A DNA stretch of 64,000 bases from Urophycis tenuis (lineage: Eukaryota > Chordata > Actinopteri > Gadiformes > Phycidae): positions 546,840 to 610,839 of the forward strand of contig JAXIVH010000019.1 of NCBI GenBank assembly GCA_036785325.1. Direction: 5' to 3'. The position numbers were made by a program, and so were the translations under genes. Under the pieces are notes generated by a model. It searched no databases. It was not told the DNA's origin and saw only the letters and a list, made by a program, of their open reading frames with translations. Shown piece after piece: positions 1 to 11,129 of the stretch. The number at the start of each line of letters is the position of its first letter. Position 1 is the first letter of the stretch.

Positions 1-1035
1 CATGAAATGAAGTCCTTAGTGGAAGCTAGAATGTTATTGTCCAAGTGAATATTTATGTCACCAAGCAAAATTATCTTGGGTGAGAGTGAGCAGATGTGAG
101 TGAGAAGTGTGGTGAATTCATCAATGAAGTCCTTGTTTGGTTTGGGTGGGCGGTAAATGTTGACTAAAACAGTGGGAGTAGGACCGATTAATTGAAGAGC
201 CACAGCCTCGAATGACTGTGACACAGGCAGAGTAACATAAGAGACCTTCCAAGTCTCGCGGTGAAGTATCACGAGACCTCCTCCTCTTCCGGAAACACGA
301 GGTTTGCTGGTGTAAACAAACCCTGGAGGTGTACATTCATTTAATTGAGAAAAGTCATCAGGAGTTTGCCATGTCTCACTAAGACAGAGACAGTCGAGTT
401 TGCGGTCAAGGAGGAGGTCTTGCAGTAGTTGTCCCTTGCCAGTGAGGGAGCGGGTGTTGAGTAATCCAAAGTTTACGTCAGAATGCTGGTTGGAGAAGCC
501 AACGTTAGCCGACCTGGCTAGGCTGGCCAACGCGCTATGATCTACCCTCCTACCAGTGTTTTTTGGAGGCTGGCGGCGGCCGGAGGACCAGATGGACTGT
601 ATGGCAGTGGAGTCATCGATGTAATAACTCCGTCCGGCTCCGCGATGGGTGTATCTCCGGCGGGGAGGAGGGCGAGCGATGTCCGGAAAGCGGTGTAGTA
701 CTGACGGGGGAGCAGAACGGTAGTGGAACCGCAGTTGGAGGAGCTCCGCACTCGTGTACTGGATCAAGGTTGATGCTGGATTGATTAGTAGGTACAGGAC
801 AGTCCACAGGAGCACAGAGCTCACAGCAAGGTTGTAGAACGACGTCGTGATCCACGGGCTGTTGGACTGAGCAGCAGCAGCAGTAGACAGGTGTTCCAGG
901 TACGTGAAACCCTAGCACCCTACGAGCTCGAACGGTCGAGAACACGAGGCTGATGAGACAGATTGCTTCTGTAGTTCTCACCAGGAGCAGCTGGTCTGCT
1001 GTAAGCGATGCGAAAGCGATGCGTAGAAGCAAAAA
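1..1035 (-). mobile_element. 5' part of an L2/Rex1-like LINE, cut by the window edge
   Basis: Read on the reverse strand, roughly 500 down to 1 is an open frame of an apurinic-type endonuclease: an N-terminal block with NTRSL, then LSETW, a GRGGG segment, NIYRPP, and LLGDINIHLD, whose D-N pair matches the metal-binding part of the fold. About 620-1030 is the low-complexity Ser/Pro/Cys leader typical of fish LINE 5' regions. The reverse transcriptase would lie left of base 1. No stop was seen in the endonuclease stretch, so the copy may be young. Family is inferred from motif style; CR1 or Rex1 are alternatives to L2. Confidence 0.7.
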
Positions 1036-1051
1036 CTTTAAAAAACTTTAA

Positions 1052-4000
1052 AAGTAACCAGAGGATTCAAAGGATTCAAAGGATTCAAAGGTTTTTTATT
1101 GTCATGTGTGCAGTAAAGAAACGCGTTTCCCTGGACAATGAAATGCTTACTTTGCTGCCCACACTGGATACTATATATAAATAATGTATAAAATAGAATA
1201 TAAATAGAAACTGTACAAATAGAAATAAAAATAAGAAAATATACATAAAATAAAAATAAAAATAAAGAAAAATAAAATAGAAATATAAAATTTAAAAGAT
1301 GTGAATTAAATGAAATGGTGAAATGAAATTGTAAATGTGCATTGTGCATCAGCAGCTGTAAACATTGAACATTATTGTGCAAAAGTTAGTGCAAGTAAAG
1401 TGTCCAGTGAGGATGTCCTTGGGGGGGTGGGGGGGGGGGGCGCTCTGTCCTTAAGGGGGTTCAGCTGTTCAACAGTCTGACGGCCGTGGGGAAGAAGGAG
1501 TTCTTGAACCTGGTGGTTCTGCATCTCACACTCCTGAACCTCCGGCCTGAGGGCAGGAGTGTGAAGAGTCCGTGCTGGGGGTGAGTGGGGTCTTTGGTGA
1601 TGGAGGCAGCTCTCCTGTGGACTCTGCGTTGGTAGATGCTCTGCAGAGAGGGCTGTGGTGTCCTGGTGATCTTAGACGCAGTCTTTACCACTCTCTGCAG
1701 GCGTTTGCGGTCCCACACAGTTGAGCTGCCGTACCACACGGTGATGCAGGTGGTCAAGACAGACTCAATGATGCAGCTGTTGAAGTTGCTGAGGATCTTG
1801 GGCGCCATCCCAAATTTCCTCAGCCTCCTCAGGAAGTACAGCCGCTGCTGAGCCTTCTTCACCACCTGTGTGGTATTGAATATCCATGTGAGGTCGTCAC
1901 TGATGTGGACCCCTAAGTATTTGAGGTTGCTCACCCTCTCAACCTCAAGACCTCGGATGAACAGTGGCTGATGAGGCCTCTTCTCCTTCCTCATGTCCAC
2001 AATCATTTCTTTGGTCTTGTCAGTGTTGAGGGTGAGGTTGTTGTTTCCACACCACGTCACCAGACTGTCCACCTCCCTCCTGTAGTCCGCCTCGTCTCCG
2101 CCAGTGATACGTCCAATCACGGCGGTGTCGTCGGCGAACTTAATGATGGTGTTGTCAGGGTAGGAAGCGACGCAGTCGTGGGTGAACAGGGTGTAGAGGA
2201 TGGGGCTGAGGACACAGCCCTGCGGGGTCCCGATGTTGGTGGTGATAGTGGCTGAAGTCCTTTTCCCAATCCTGACAGACTGTGGTCTGCCAGTCAGGAA
2301 GTCCAGGAGCCAGTCGCAGAGGGAGGGGTGAAGTCCTAGAGCAGACAGTTTATGGGTGAGTTTGTGGGGGACGACGGTGTTGAAGGCGGAGCTGTAGTCA
2401 ATAAAGAGCATACTGATGTAGGAGTCTTTATTTTCCAGGTGGGAAAGGGAGACATGGAGGGCGGCAGCGATGGCGTCGGAGGTGGACCGGTTGTGCTTGT
2501 AGGCGTACTGCAGGGGGTCGATGGTGTCTGAGATGCTGTTGTGAATGTGGGCCAGTATCACTCTCTCGAAGCACTTCATGATGATTGGAGTGAGTGCTAC
2601 TGGCCGGAAGTCATTCAGGCAGGATGGGGGGTTCTTCTTGGGGACGGGGACGACAGTCGTGGTTTTGTAGCATCTTGGGACGATGCATTGACTGAGGGAG
2701 AGGTTGAAGATGGAGGTGAGAACATCAGCCAGCTCGTTAGCACAAGCTCTGAGGGCGCGTCCTGGTATGTTGTCCGGCCCAGCTGCTTTCCGGGGGCGGA
2801 CGCTCCTCAGGGCTTTGTGTACCTGGGCTGATGTGACGACTGGCGGGGGGGAGGGGGGAGGAGTGGCCGGGGTGTGTGTGTATTCCACAGAGGTAGTGGG
2901 GGTGGGGGTCTCGAAGCGGGTGTAGAAGGCGTTGAGGTCGTCTGGCAGGCTGTCTGAAGGGCTGATGGTGGAGGTTTTTGAGCTGGTCCTGAAGTCTGTG
3001 ATGTGGTCCAGACATTGCCACATTCTCCTGGGGTCAGCATTAGAGTAGAAGTCCTCCGTCTTCTCTCTGTGCTGTCTTTTGGCCGCTCTTATGGCCTTCT
3101 TCAGTCTGTACTGCATAGCTCTGTACTCCACTTCGTTGCCAGATCTAAATGCAACAGAGCGAGCACGTAACAAATGCAGCACCTCTCTGTTTACCCAGGG
3201 CTTCTGGTTGGGGAACCTCCTCACTTGTGTGGTGGGTATAATGTTCTCAACACAAGTGCTAATATACCCAGTCACATACTCAGCGTAGTCCTCTACGCTG
3301 ATGGAGGAGTCCCCTCGCGTGGCTGCAGCTCTAAAAACATCCCAGTCCGTCGTGGCGAAACAGTCCTGTAGAGTGCTCTCAGCCTGTGGTGTCCATAGTT
3401 TAACCTGTCTGGTGACAGGGTTCGACTGCTTGAGTCTTTGTCTGTAGGCTGGGTACAGAAACAGAGAGATGTGGTCTGAGTCTCCGAAGGGGGGGCGGGG
3501 GGCGGCTCGGAGTGCACCACGTACGTTGCTGTAAACGTGGTCCAATGTGTTTTTTCCCCGGGTGGGTATGTCCACGTGTTGGAAGTATTTAGGGAGTACA
3601 GACCGTAAGTTGCACTGGTTGAAGTCACCAGCAACGATAAAAACAGCATCAGGATGAGCGGTCTCCAGCGCACTGATGACGTCATAGAGTTTACTGAGCG
3701 CCACGGTGTAGTTAGCGCGTGGATGGATGTAAACAGCAGCCAAAAACACACACGCGAATTACCTTGGGAGATAAAAGGGACGGCATCGCAACAGTAAAAA
3801 CTCCAGGTCTGTGTGTGCACAGTCCGTACATCCCTGCACCACGCATTGTTGACATAAACACACACGCCTCCCCCCGTTGTCTTACCGGAGGCAGCGGTCC
3901 GGTCCCCCCGGTGCAATGAGTGGGTCTCCAGGTGAACAGCGGAGTCCGGGACGTTTTCTAAGAGCCAGGTTTCGGAGAAGATAAGAGCGCAGCTCTCTCT

Positions 4001-4480
4001 AGTCTCTCTTTGAGATGTTATCCTAGCTCGTAGCTCGTCCAGTTTGTTCTCCAGAGACCGCACGTTAGCGAGCAAAAGGCTGGGGAGCGGTGGTCTGCTC
4101 GGACGCGCCTTTAGCCTAGCATGTAGCCCGCCTCTCTTGCCTCGCTTACGACGCCGCCTCCTCAGCGCTATCCGTGGGTCAGCGCACTCACTCGAGTCCG
4201 GTGTTTCGGGACCTACCAGGGGCGGGCCGCGGTAACTGTGGGGCCGAACAATGAGTTGTAGTTCCGCCGGGATATGTCCAGTAAATGCAGTATTGTCTAA
4301 AGCAATGTCCAAGAGTGCTTGCCTGCTATATGTCCGCAGTGCACAGCACTTGAGAGCCAGGGAAAACACACAAGAAAAAAAGAGTAAAAAGCGAAAAACA
4401 GCGTATCCAGGTGCGGAGCGAGCAAACACGTCTGCCTCGGGGGGCGCCAGCGGCAGCTAGTCGCGCCAGCGTTCACTCAC
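1052..4480 (-). mobile_element. Near-complete L2/jockey-group LINE, reverse strand
   Basis: A non-LTR retrotransposon lying 3' end leftwards. Its 3' tail is a short tandem of GGATTCAAA units at about 1063-1090, the microsatellite-type tail used by L2/CR1/Rex1 elements instead of poly(A). A long AT-rich and G-rich 3' UTR (1090-1460) precedes the coding region, which carries endonuclease and reverse transcriptase. The 5' boundary near 4480 is approximate; I could not find a convincing target-site duplication. It abuts a second LINE at about 1035-1050. Confidence 0.75.
1461..4429 (-). pseudogene. LINE endonuclease-reverse transcriptase with one frameshift
   Basis: The upstream frame (4429 down to about 3750) starts with a basic leader and then the endonuclease opening LLANVRSLENKLDEL, SETWL and GGGVCVYV. 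The downstream frame (3749 to 1461) resumes inside the endonuclease at VYIHPRANY, followed by GDFNQCNL, a DH pair near SDHISLF, then the RT fingers and palm: PDNIPGRAL, FRPVALTP, LFIDYSSAFNT, GTPQGCVLSP and the catalytic FADD (DD pair). The C-terminal part has YLGVHISDDL. The two frames overlap around 3750-3780, so a single indel breaks an otherwise complete protein of about 950 residues. The RT itself is uninterrupted. Confidence 0.8.
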
Positions 4481-4900
4481 ACGATAGGTCGTTTCCAGGT
4501 GAATTTTTCCAACTTTGTAGACAAACGTGTTCTTTCTCGCACAATGTGCTCAAAAAATCAGAGAGACTTACACAATTTGAATTAGTAGCCTCTAAGTGCG
4601 GCCAGTCTGTCTCTGCTCCTCATTGTCTCCAATACAAATATTTTCAGAGAGAAGCAGGATGGAGCCCTGTTTTAAACTTGCAAGTGTCTCCTAAATATTT
4701 ACTCTAGAATCATTGTAGAAACACCAAATTGTTCAGAAAGTCCCGTGTCTAAACTTGAGGCTGATGTGTTTCCTTTGAAGCTCGATCAACCCCCTGAACG
4801 TTATCGGCTGTTGCGAGAGACGAGGGAGGGTGGGTGAGTTGGCACACTGTGTGGGAACTGGACACGGCTGAGTTTAAGTTTTGTGCAATCCACATGAATC
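4481..4900. other. No gene recognised
   Basis: AT-rich flank upstream of the LINE. Short open frames exist but carry no motif I recognise, and no splice-bounded exon is apparent. Confidence 0.5.
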
Positions 4901-4904
4901 AATG

Positions 4905-5135
4905 AATGTGTAATTATTAGTTAATTATGAATATGATTGATGTAGTTCACCAGTTTATCATTATCAATAGGGATGATGTTATTGGGTGACATGGGATAGT
5001 TTCATAGATAACTATGAAACTATCCCATGTTTTTTTTAATCACATTTACCAGTATCAGCATATAAAGACTAAACAACACCAAGCTCTAGATGGAGTCCTG
5101 AGGTAGCCCACATGCTCTTGCATTAATTTGCAGCT
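4905..5135 (-). mobile_element. Decayed L2-type reverse transcriptase fragment
   Basis: Resembles 10190-10410 and 45780-46010, whose reverse-strand translation reads like the LINE RT box GVPQGSIL..LFSLY followed by a degraded ADDTQLY. The copy here is more diverged and has gained the palindrome at 4989-5030. Confidence 0.5.
4989..5030. repeat. Perfect 19-bp inverted repeat with 4-nt loop
   Basis: Arms ACATGGGATAGTTTCATAG (4989-5007) and its exact complement (5012-5030), spacer ATAA. The right arm's last T begins a run of T residues. It lies within the decayed LINE fragment; the related copies at 10.2 and 45.8 kb do not contain it. Confidence 0.85.
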
Positions 5136-5475
5136 GACATGTTTATCTTTGTACTGTGTTATGCCTTTGGGCACTCTGTTGTCATTCATTGATTTGATTG
5201 AGTCATATTGTCAACACAATGTATGGTTGTAGTATTGATATTTGGCATTTTCCAGGGAACAAACAGAAGAATCTGTGTAGGCGTAGATGAAGCGCTGTGT
5301 TTGATCCCTGATCGTCTTTAGAAAACATTGAAGGTGCTTTCCTAAAATGTATGAATTAAAAGAAACTTAATGTACTGTTCCATTTTGTTTACAAATTTGG
5401 CTTGACTCATATTTTTGATGTTGAAACAGCTATGTCGATTGAACTAAAGGAATACACTATTATGTGTGTGTGTGT

Positions 5476-5519
<44 letters not shown>

Positions 5520-5708
5520 ATAATAGATGAGATAATTGCAGTACTTTATTTCATAATGTTTCACAATCAATCAATGTCCATAAATGTTCAATTTACCATA
5601 TTTGCTACATCTGATAGTTTCAGACTAAATGGTCACGGTGTTTAATGAGTGTGGAGCAGCACTCAGTGTAATTCAGGGCTCTGCAGGAAGATGGCGCCAC
5701 AGTCAGGA
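5136..5708. repeat. Intergenic stretch with a 43-base G homopolymer
   Basis: No coding signal. A short TG repeat runs straight into an uninterrupted G tract at 5476-5518. From about 5640 the sequence is the 3' UTR of gene A, which closely matches the 3' flank of gene D. Confidence 0.7.
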
Positions 5709-5843
5709 TCAGATGGTCGTGTAGCGCAGGATGATCTGGTCCGTGTCCTGGACAACATAGTCGTAGAGTCCTGAGCAGCCAGAGGAAACAGCTGAACATC
5801 AGCAGCCAATAAAACGTTGCCCTATGAAGAGAAATCTGTTTAA

Positions 5844-5874
<31 letters not shown>

Positions 5875-6469
5875 CCCACACAAGTGTGTTTGTGCTTTTC
5901 AGTTTACCAATTGGTGTCACGTCGCCGTTCTGATTGACTAGAATTTGCCAGAAGCTGTCCTTTTGTTTTTCCTTGGTGTGCCCAGCAAAACACACCTTGG
6001 TCAAAAAGGGCAGGAATCCAAATTTGCTTCCAGTTTGGAAACTGCAGGGCGTCCAGAGAAACAGACAACAAGCAGTGATACACCCACCAGATTTCATCAG
6101 TCACATAAAGTATGATTTTGAGAAGTAGTTAAATCTTTCACATCATGCAGATGAAGGAAACAGGGAGACAGGGCTGGGTCTGCTTCCATTACCAGACGGG
6201 TGACAAAGGAGCATGGAGGACCTGAAAGGGGCCAACACATCACGTACCGGAAGGTCTGAAGCTTGTTTGACGAGTCCATCAACGCTCCGTGGAGGATCTG
6301 CTGGTACTTTGCAGCGCAGTTGAAGGCATGTCTCACATGTCCATCGGCTGTCTCCACCACCAGTTCAAAGTCCACTTCAACGGGACAGGGACAGGGTAAG
6401 ATGTACAGCCTGGTCGAGCCATGGTGTCAGTAAAGCTCTGATTGTTGTGCATTTTCTACCTTGAGCCAT
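5709..6469 (-). CDS. Gene A: small transcobalamin-beta (DUF4430)-like protein without signal peptide
   Basis: Four exons on the minus strand: 6460-6469, 6248-6374, 5908-6041, 5709-5770, phases 1-2-1, all GT-AG, giving 111 codons including stop. Exon 2 begins VDFELVVETADG and exon 3 carries the family's aromatic core (SFWQILV) and GDVTPIG. Exon 4 gives GLYDYVVQDTDQIILRYTTI, matching the terminal Y-hydrophobic-strand pattern of the transcobalamin/intrinsic-factor C-terminal domain. In that family this domain binds one face of cobalamin; ligand binding here is inference. Exon 1 encodes only Met-Ala-Gln plus one base, so no secretion signal is present and the product is probably cytosolic. An out-of-frame ATG lies upstream between the TATA box and this start. 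Gene B is its divergent neighbour and gene D its paralogue. Confidence 0.65.
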
Positions 6470-6515
6470 GTCTCTGAAGGTTGGTCTTCATGTGTTTGTG
6501 TGCAGCGTGGAGCCT

Positions 6516-6524
6516 CCTTTTATA
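6516..6524 (-). promoter_or_regulatory. TATA box of gene A
   Basis: TATAAAAGG on the minus strand, about 50 bp upstream of the chosen ATG at 6469. Gene D has TATAAAAGC in a comparable place, which supports both starts. Confidence 0.6.
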
Positions 6525-6672
6525 GTCAACCTGTGAAACCTGTGTGACAGCATCCAGCACGACTCTGCCAAGTGAATTATTATATGTAGTTGAGACAACT
6601 CTTACAGGTTTTGACTCTTGACTCTTCAGGGACCCCTGTTGGATAGAAAAACTACAAAGCTCTGCCAAGTTG

Positions 6673-7020
6673 GATGAAATATTATACCATGTGCAGACAT
6701 GTCTTCCTGGTTTGGAATCAAGAAGAATGGAGATAACAATGAATTCCTGTCACAAGAGAGCAGGAAACTGAGGTAGAATGTTCAGTCAAGATGTTTTGCA
6801 GAATAAACTCACCATTGTATTCCTGCCAACTTGCTCGGTTAGCTGTAGCAGATCAGCTTGATTGTCAGCTGATAATATGTTTCTGTAACTGTCGCCTAAA
6901 AGGTCACCTAGAGCAGGAAATACAATGGTGAGTTTAACTTGGGATCATCTCTGGAGAACATTTCAGTTCACCATTGTATTTGTGAGAATCGTGGTGGCAT
7001 TCTGAGCTGCATTGCTGCCG
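6673..7020. repeat. Duplicated segment upstream of gene A
   Basis: About 350 bp nearly identical to 26384-26735, which sits upstream of gene D in the same relation; a third partial copy of its left part is at 27330-27435. It contains the 131-bp inverted-repeat element at 6805-6935. No coding content recognised. Confidence 0.8.
6805..6935. mobile_element. 131-bp MITE-like element with terminal inverted repeats
   Basis: Ends are AAACTCACCATTGTATTCCT (left) and its near-exact complement at 6911-6935, differing by about one inserted base. There is no coding capacity. A second copy spans about 26513-26645. Superfamily not assignable by eye. Confidence 0.55.
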
Positions 7021-7024
7021 CTGG

Positions 7025-7277
7025 AGTAGATATATTGATATTAATTGTATTAATTAGCTGGAGTAGATCATTGATATTAATTGTATTAATTAGCTGGAGT
7101 AGATCATTGATATTAATTGTATTAATTAGCTGTAGTAGATCATTGATATTAATTTTATTAATTAGCTGTAGTAGATCATTGATATTAATTATATTAATTA
7201 GCTGTAGTAGGTCATTGATATTAATTGTATTAATTAGCTGTAGTATATCATTGATATTAATTGTATTAATTAGCTGA
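7025..7277. repeat. Minisatellite, about 34-36 bp unit, seven copies
   Basis: Repeats of GTAGATCATTGATATTAATT followed by GTATTAATTAGCT. The unit is AT-rich with internal TTAATT symmetry. A SINE has inserted at its right end, and a final piece of the unit resumes at 7462. Confidence 0.85.
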
Positions 7278-7284
7278 AGTAGAT

Positions 7285-7461
7285 GGGGTGTCAGTAGCTC
7301 AATGGGTAGAGCGGGTGGACAGAGCGGGTAGTCCACTAACCGTAGGGTCGGCGGTTCGATCCCCTTGATCCTCCTCCTTCAACTGTCCACATATCCATCC
7401 CCACAAATGTACAGATTGTTAGTTGCTTTGGATAAAAAAATGTGTGCTAAATGCCCTCTTC
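7285..7461 (+). mobile_element. tRNA-derived SINE
   Basis: A pol III A box (TAGCTCAATGG, near 7294) and B box (GGTTCGATCC, 7353-7362) lie in a tRNA-like head. The tail TTGCTTTGGATAAA...TGCTAAATG is typical of fish SINEs that share a LINE 3' end. The 7-bp sequence AGTAGAT flanks it at 7278-7284 and 7462-7468, consistent with a target-site duplication, although the host repeat itself contains that word. An insertion inside the head makes a functional tRNA unlikely. Confidence 0.75.
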
Positions 7462-7468
7462 AGTAGAT

Positions 7469-7842
7469 CATTGATATCAATTATATTCGTTTGGCTGCAA
7501 ATCAAACCCCTCTAGAGTCATGCTTTGTCTTGCTCTTCTTCCCCCTCATTTTCATTGATTCCTTCTACAGTTTTTGAGGCACACTACATATCTAACATCA
7601 AATAATTAGAAAATATGATTCTCATGCATTATTATTGTATCATTAATTGTGAAACCCATAATAATAATACGGATAATAAGGATCATAATATATATGTATA
7701 TAGAGGTCAGAAGTCAAGTAACTTCCAGAACAGCATCTGAGGGATCTCTTCAGTGGTGCAGGGGCCTCCTAACTACAATGACGTCTATACCTTTTAAAGC
7801 CCCCCCTATCATAACTGCAACCTGGAACAGTGCAATAAAATC

Positions 7843-7875
<33 letters not shown>

Positions 7876-7957
7876 CCTGCGTGTGCTTGTAATATGCATC
7901 TTTTTGTGCATTTTGCTAGCGTTGCTACAACCACACCTTTGTTGCGAAAGTACTGCA
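7469..7957. other. Intergenic, TG microsatellite, no gene seen
   Basis: AT-rich, with a TG repeat at about 7842-7873. No exon structure recognised. Confidence 0.5.
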
Positions 7958-8087
7958 AAATCACAAGTGACGTTATTTTGCAGTTCTCTGCTGGAGGGTG
8001 TTGCATCATCCTGATGAGAGTCACATGACTTCCAGAAGAGTGGCCACGGCACACAGGGGGGAGAGGGAGGGAGCGGGGACAGCTGGG

Positions 8088-8093
8088 TATAAG
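8088..8093 (+). promoter_or_regulatory. TATA-like box of gene B
   Basis: TATAAG lies 52 bp before the ATG at 8140. Spacing is identical in gene C (43519-43524 to 43571). Confidence 0.55.
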
Positions 8094-8139
8094 ACTGGCA
8101 GGTGGATCTACAGGTGGTACCTGAAGTCTAGCCGTCAGG

Positions 8140-9333
8140 ATGGTCTCCTCTTCTCTGCTCTCGTGTCTCCTGGTGGTCTCTCTCTCAGGGATTCTCGCTC
8201 ACAGTAAGGAAACTCCACATTCATTCACACGTCTCTCATGCCCGTTGCTTCCAGCGTGACAACAGGTCATTTGCTTTTCCTGTCGATGAGAAAAACCCAC
8301 TTTTGAGTTCAACCAACTTGAATCAACATATGCATTGAGCATTTTCAGATGGTTTGTCCTTAAGTGTGTTTGTCTTAAGTGCCTGAATAATGATTGTGAA
8401 ACAATGTTGAGGACTTGACCGTCTTAAGCACTGTTCTAAAGGAGCACCAGGTAACTGAGCAGAGCATTATGGTACTTTGTTTGGAAACCTCACTGAACAG
8501 TGAACATTGAGCCACACTTGGTCCACAACATGTCACTCTTCTGTGCTGCGTTTGGTCTTTAAAAAACTATCAACTGTGACCAGCTGCAGGTCTGCTGTCC
8601 TTCGATCTGGAGGTGAAGTACAACAAACACAACAGAATAGATGAGGTGTACTGTGCCCAAGCTAACTTCAGAGGATCTCTGTTTGGGGCCTTGACCAGAC
8701 TTGCCAACTCTCACTCGGACTTCAAGTAAGTCATGTTTGTCTGTTTGTCTTTGTTTGACACTTAGAGTCAGTCCAAGTCTACAACCCTAACCCTAACCCT
8801 GAGATCAGACTTGACATATTATCTTTATAAAAATAAAGTAGTTTTGTTCAAACTTAAATTAAATTAAACCACACTGGTGTTTATTGGAGTGGTTGATCAG
8901 AGGCAAGAAGTGAAGCCTTTGTGACAACAGCTGACACAAAGGAGCCTGACTCTACCCTGAAGTGGAAGTGAAAGTGCCTCATGAATGCAGTCCCTTTCTT
9001 TTAGCCCCATCTGTCCTGTTGTCCACTAAGTGTGTTTCCTTGCAGTTTCACCTTCTCAGACAACATAGACTACGGAGCATACCTGGAGAGTGTAAATGGT
9101 TTGTCTGGGAACAACCAAGATCACACCTACTGGGAGCTGCTGGTTCAGCTAGCGAACAAGACCATTATCAGGTCTAATGTTGGTAGGTGTGTGCGTTTAT
9201 CTATGATGTATGATTTGTCATCTTCATACGAAACATACAGTTGTGAATGTTTGTGTGTGTTGCAGGGATCAGCTGCTGCATTCCTCAAGCCGAGGAGGTG
9301 GTGATCTTGAACTATACCACCTACACCGTCTAG
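8140..9333 (+). CDS. Gene B: secreted single-domain transcobalamin-beta (DUF4430)-like protein
   Basis: Exons 8140-8203, 8590-8725, 9046-9182, 9266-9333, phases 1-2-1, all GT-AG, 134 residues. Exon 1 is a signal peptide, MVSSSLLSCLLVVSLSGILA. Exon 2 gives FDLEVKYN...GSLFGALTRLANSHSDF. Exon 3 gives NIDYGAYLESVNGLSGNNQD then TYWELLV. Exon 4 gives GISCCIPQAEEVVILNYTTY. This order (YG-YLESVNG, YWELL, G-S-YIP, NY strand) matches the C-terminal domain of transcobalamin, haptocorrin and intrinsic factor, whose large N-terminal alpha/alpha domain is absent here. Known biochemistry of intrinsic factor shows its C-terminal fragment can bind cobalamin alone; a similar role here is inference. Gene A is divergent upstream, and E' is convergent downstream. 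B ends in NYTTYTV, unlike its near-identical copy C. Confidence 0.85.
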
Positions 9334-10189
9334 ACAGAGATCACTTCACCTGATCAATCTCTCTGGGAGAGTAACCTTATTCACCTGACGGCCATCTTGA
9401 TTCTAAACACTCACAGAGTTTTCGCTCGTGTTTTGAAACAAGATGGCAGCTTGGGGAGAAAGGCCCGGAGTGTCCCACTGTCCCCGTGGACCGGGACAGT
9501 TCACCTCTCAATGTTTCCATTGTTTTGTCCTTCTTTTTCGCTGATTGTTTTACCCTGGCATATTCTCCATTTCCCTGTTTATTCAGTAAGTTAGTGGTAG
9601 TTAGCAGGTGAGCTTTGGCTTATTCGTTTTTTTTTTCACCATTTTGGGATTAAAGACTTCTTCTGTTTGAACAACAACTTGCCTCTTAGTCTGCATCCTA
9701 ACTCTGAACAGATAATAAAATAAATACAAATAAATGAAAAATATATATTGAAATATAAACATATCAAATGCAATTCACAGCACCTGATATCACGAACTGA
9801 GAGATACTTATTAGATGATAAAGTATTATTTATATAATAAATACCATGTATAAAGCAAACTATTACTCATTTATGTAATACAAATAGTACACAAGTATTG
9901 ACCTGCTGTGTTATACTGTATTACCACACCTCACAATAGATGACTCTATGGAGCAACGCAGCAGAAGGCTTTTCTAAACTGCAATGGTGTGGAGGAAGGT
10001 ATTCAGCTATTTAATAATCATATTTCTCAGGTGATATAATGCTGTTTTTGTAATATTTCTGAGGTGTGTCTAAAAGCACACCTAGATGTAAGGGATTAAA
10101 GGTCAGTGCATCTGGGTTCTCTGTGGGCCTTTGATTTGATTATTAATACCTGTTTTATTTTTCATTCTCAAAAGGATGTTTTGTTCTAT
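9334..10189. other. Downstream flank of gene B
   Basis: Shared with 44978-45779. Contains probable 3' UTR, AT-rich sequence and no recognised coding exon. Confidence 0.5.
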
Positions 10190-10410
10190 CCACATATTAA
10201 TATGATTAATGATGATGTTGATATGATCGATGCAGTTCACCAGTTTATCAACAGGGCTGTATAACTGTGTATCATCTGCAGCTATGGAACTAGCTGTAAT
10301 CCCAGTATCATCATATAAAGGCTAAACAGGGCCGGGCTCAAGATGGAGCCCTGTGGTACCCCGCATGTTGTTACATCTTACATTCATTCATAGCGGATGT
10401 GTTTATCTGT
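10190..10410 (-). mobile_element. L2-type RT fragment (block 1)
   Basis: Reverse-strand reading resembles LINE RT: a PQGSILSPALFSLY-like box followed by a degraded ADDTQLY box. Same fragment at 45780-46010. Confidence 0.55.
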
Positions 10411-11030
10411 GTAGTTTGTTGACCTCTGGACATAACTGTTTTATTCATGAGCACATTAACATTTCAGGTGCTTCCCTGCAGTTTGTTACGATGGTGATTA
10501 GTCACCATCCTATTTCCTGCTGAACTGCAAAGGCAGAAAAAAACATAAGGCAGAAAAAAATATAATGCAGTAAAGACAATCATGATCTTTTTTAATCGAA
10601 TCTAAGGAAAGAAGATTTGTGCCAGAATGCCAGTTGTCTTGATAATAGGTTTATCTGTTTATCTGTTTATCTGTGTAGTTTGTTGACCTCTGAACATTCT
10701 GTTGTTCCTGGTTGACTTGATTTAGTCATATTGTCCAAACAAGTTGTGGTGGTAGTACAACGCACTTACATATGCCACCTTTCCACGGACCAGGAATAAA
10801 ACATTAAAAAAAATGTGCAAGACATGGAGGAAACACTGTTTTATTTATGAGCATGTTAACATTTCAGGTGCTTCCCTGAAGTTTGTTACGATGGTGATTA
10901 GTCACCATCCTATTTCCTGCTGAATTGCAAAGGCAGAAAAAACTGTAATGTAGTAAAGACAATCATGATCTTTTTATAATCCAATCTAAGGAAAGAAGAT
11001 TTGTGCCAGAATGCCAGTTGTCTTGATAAT
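10411..11030. repeat. Local tandem duplication absent from block 2
   Basis: The sequence from GCTTCCCTGCAGTTTGTTAC to GTTGTCTTGATAATAG occurs at about 10468-10650 and again at about 10869-11030, separated by about 220 bp. Block 2 has it once (about 46098-46258), so the doubling happened after the block duplication or was lost there. Confidence 0.75.
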
Positions 11031-11129
11031 AGGCATCAATTGAATCAACTGATTATTGATTATCCTGGTTCCAGAGTCCTATTCTCGGCATGGAATGGGC
11101 TGCTTGTGATCCAAAGAAGTGATCTCTAT

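Noticed and set aside
613..1032. Independent Cys-rich host protein on the minus strand
   Set aside because: Continuous with a LINE endonuclease reading immediately downstream, so better explained as LINE 5' region.
7285..7375. Functional tRNA gene
   Set aside because: A and B boxes are present but the head has an insertion, the arms do not fold as a tRNA by eye, and a SINE tail plus target duplication follow.
8783..8803. Interstitial telomere repeat (CCCTAA)
   Set aside because: Only two to three units, also at 44410-44430 in the duplicate. Too short to mean more than chance.
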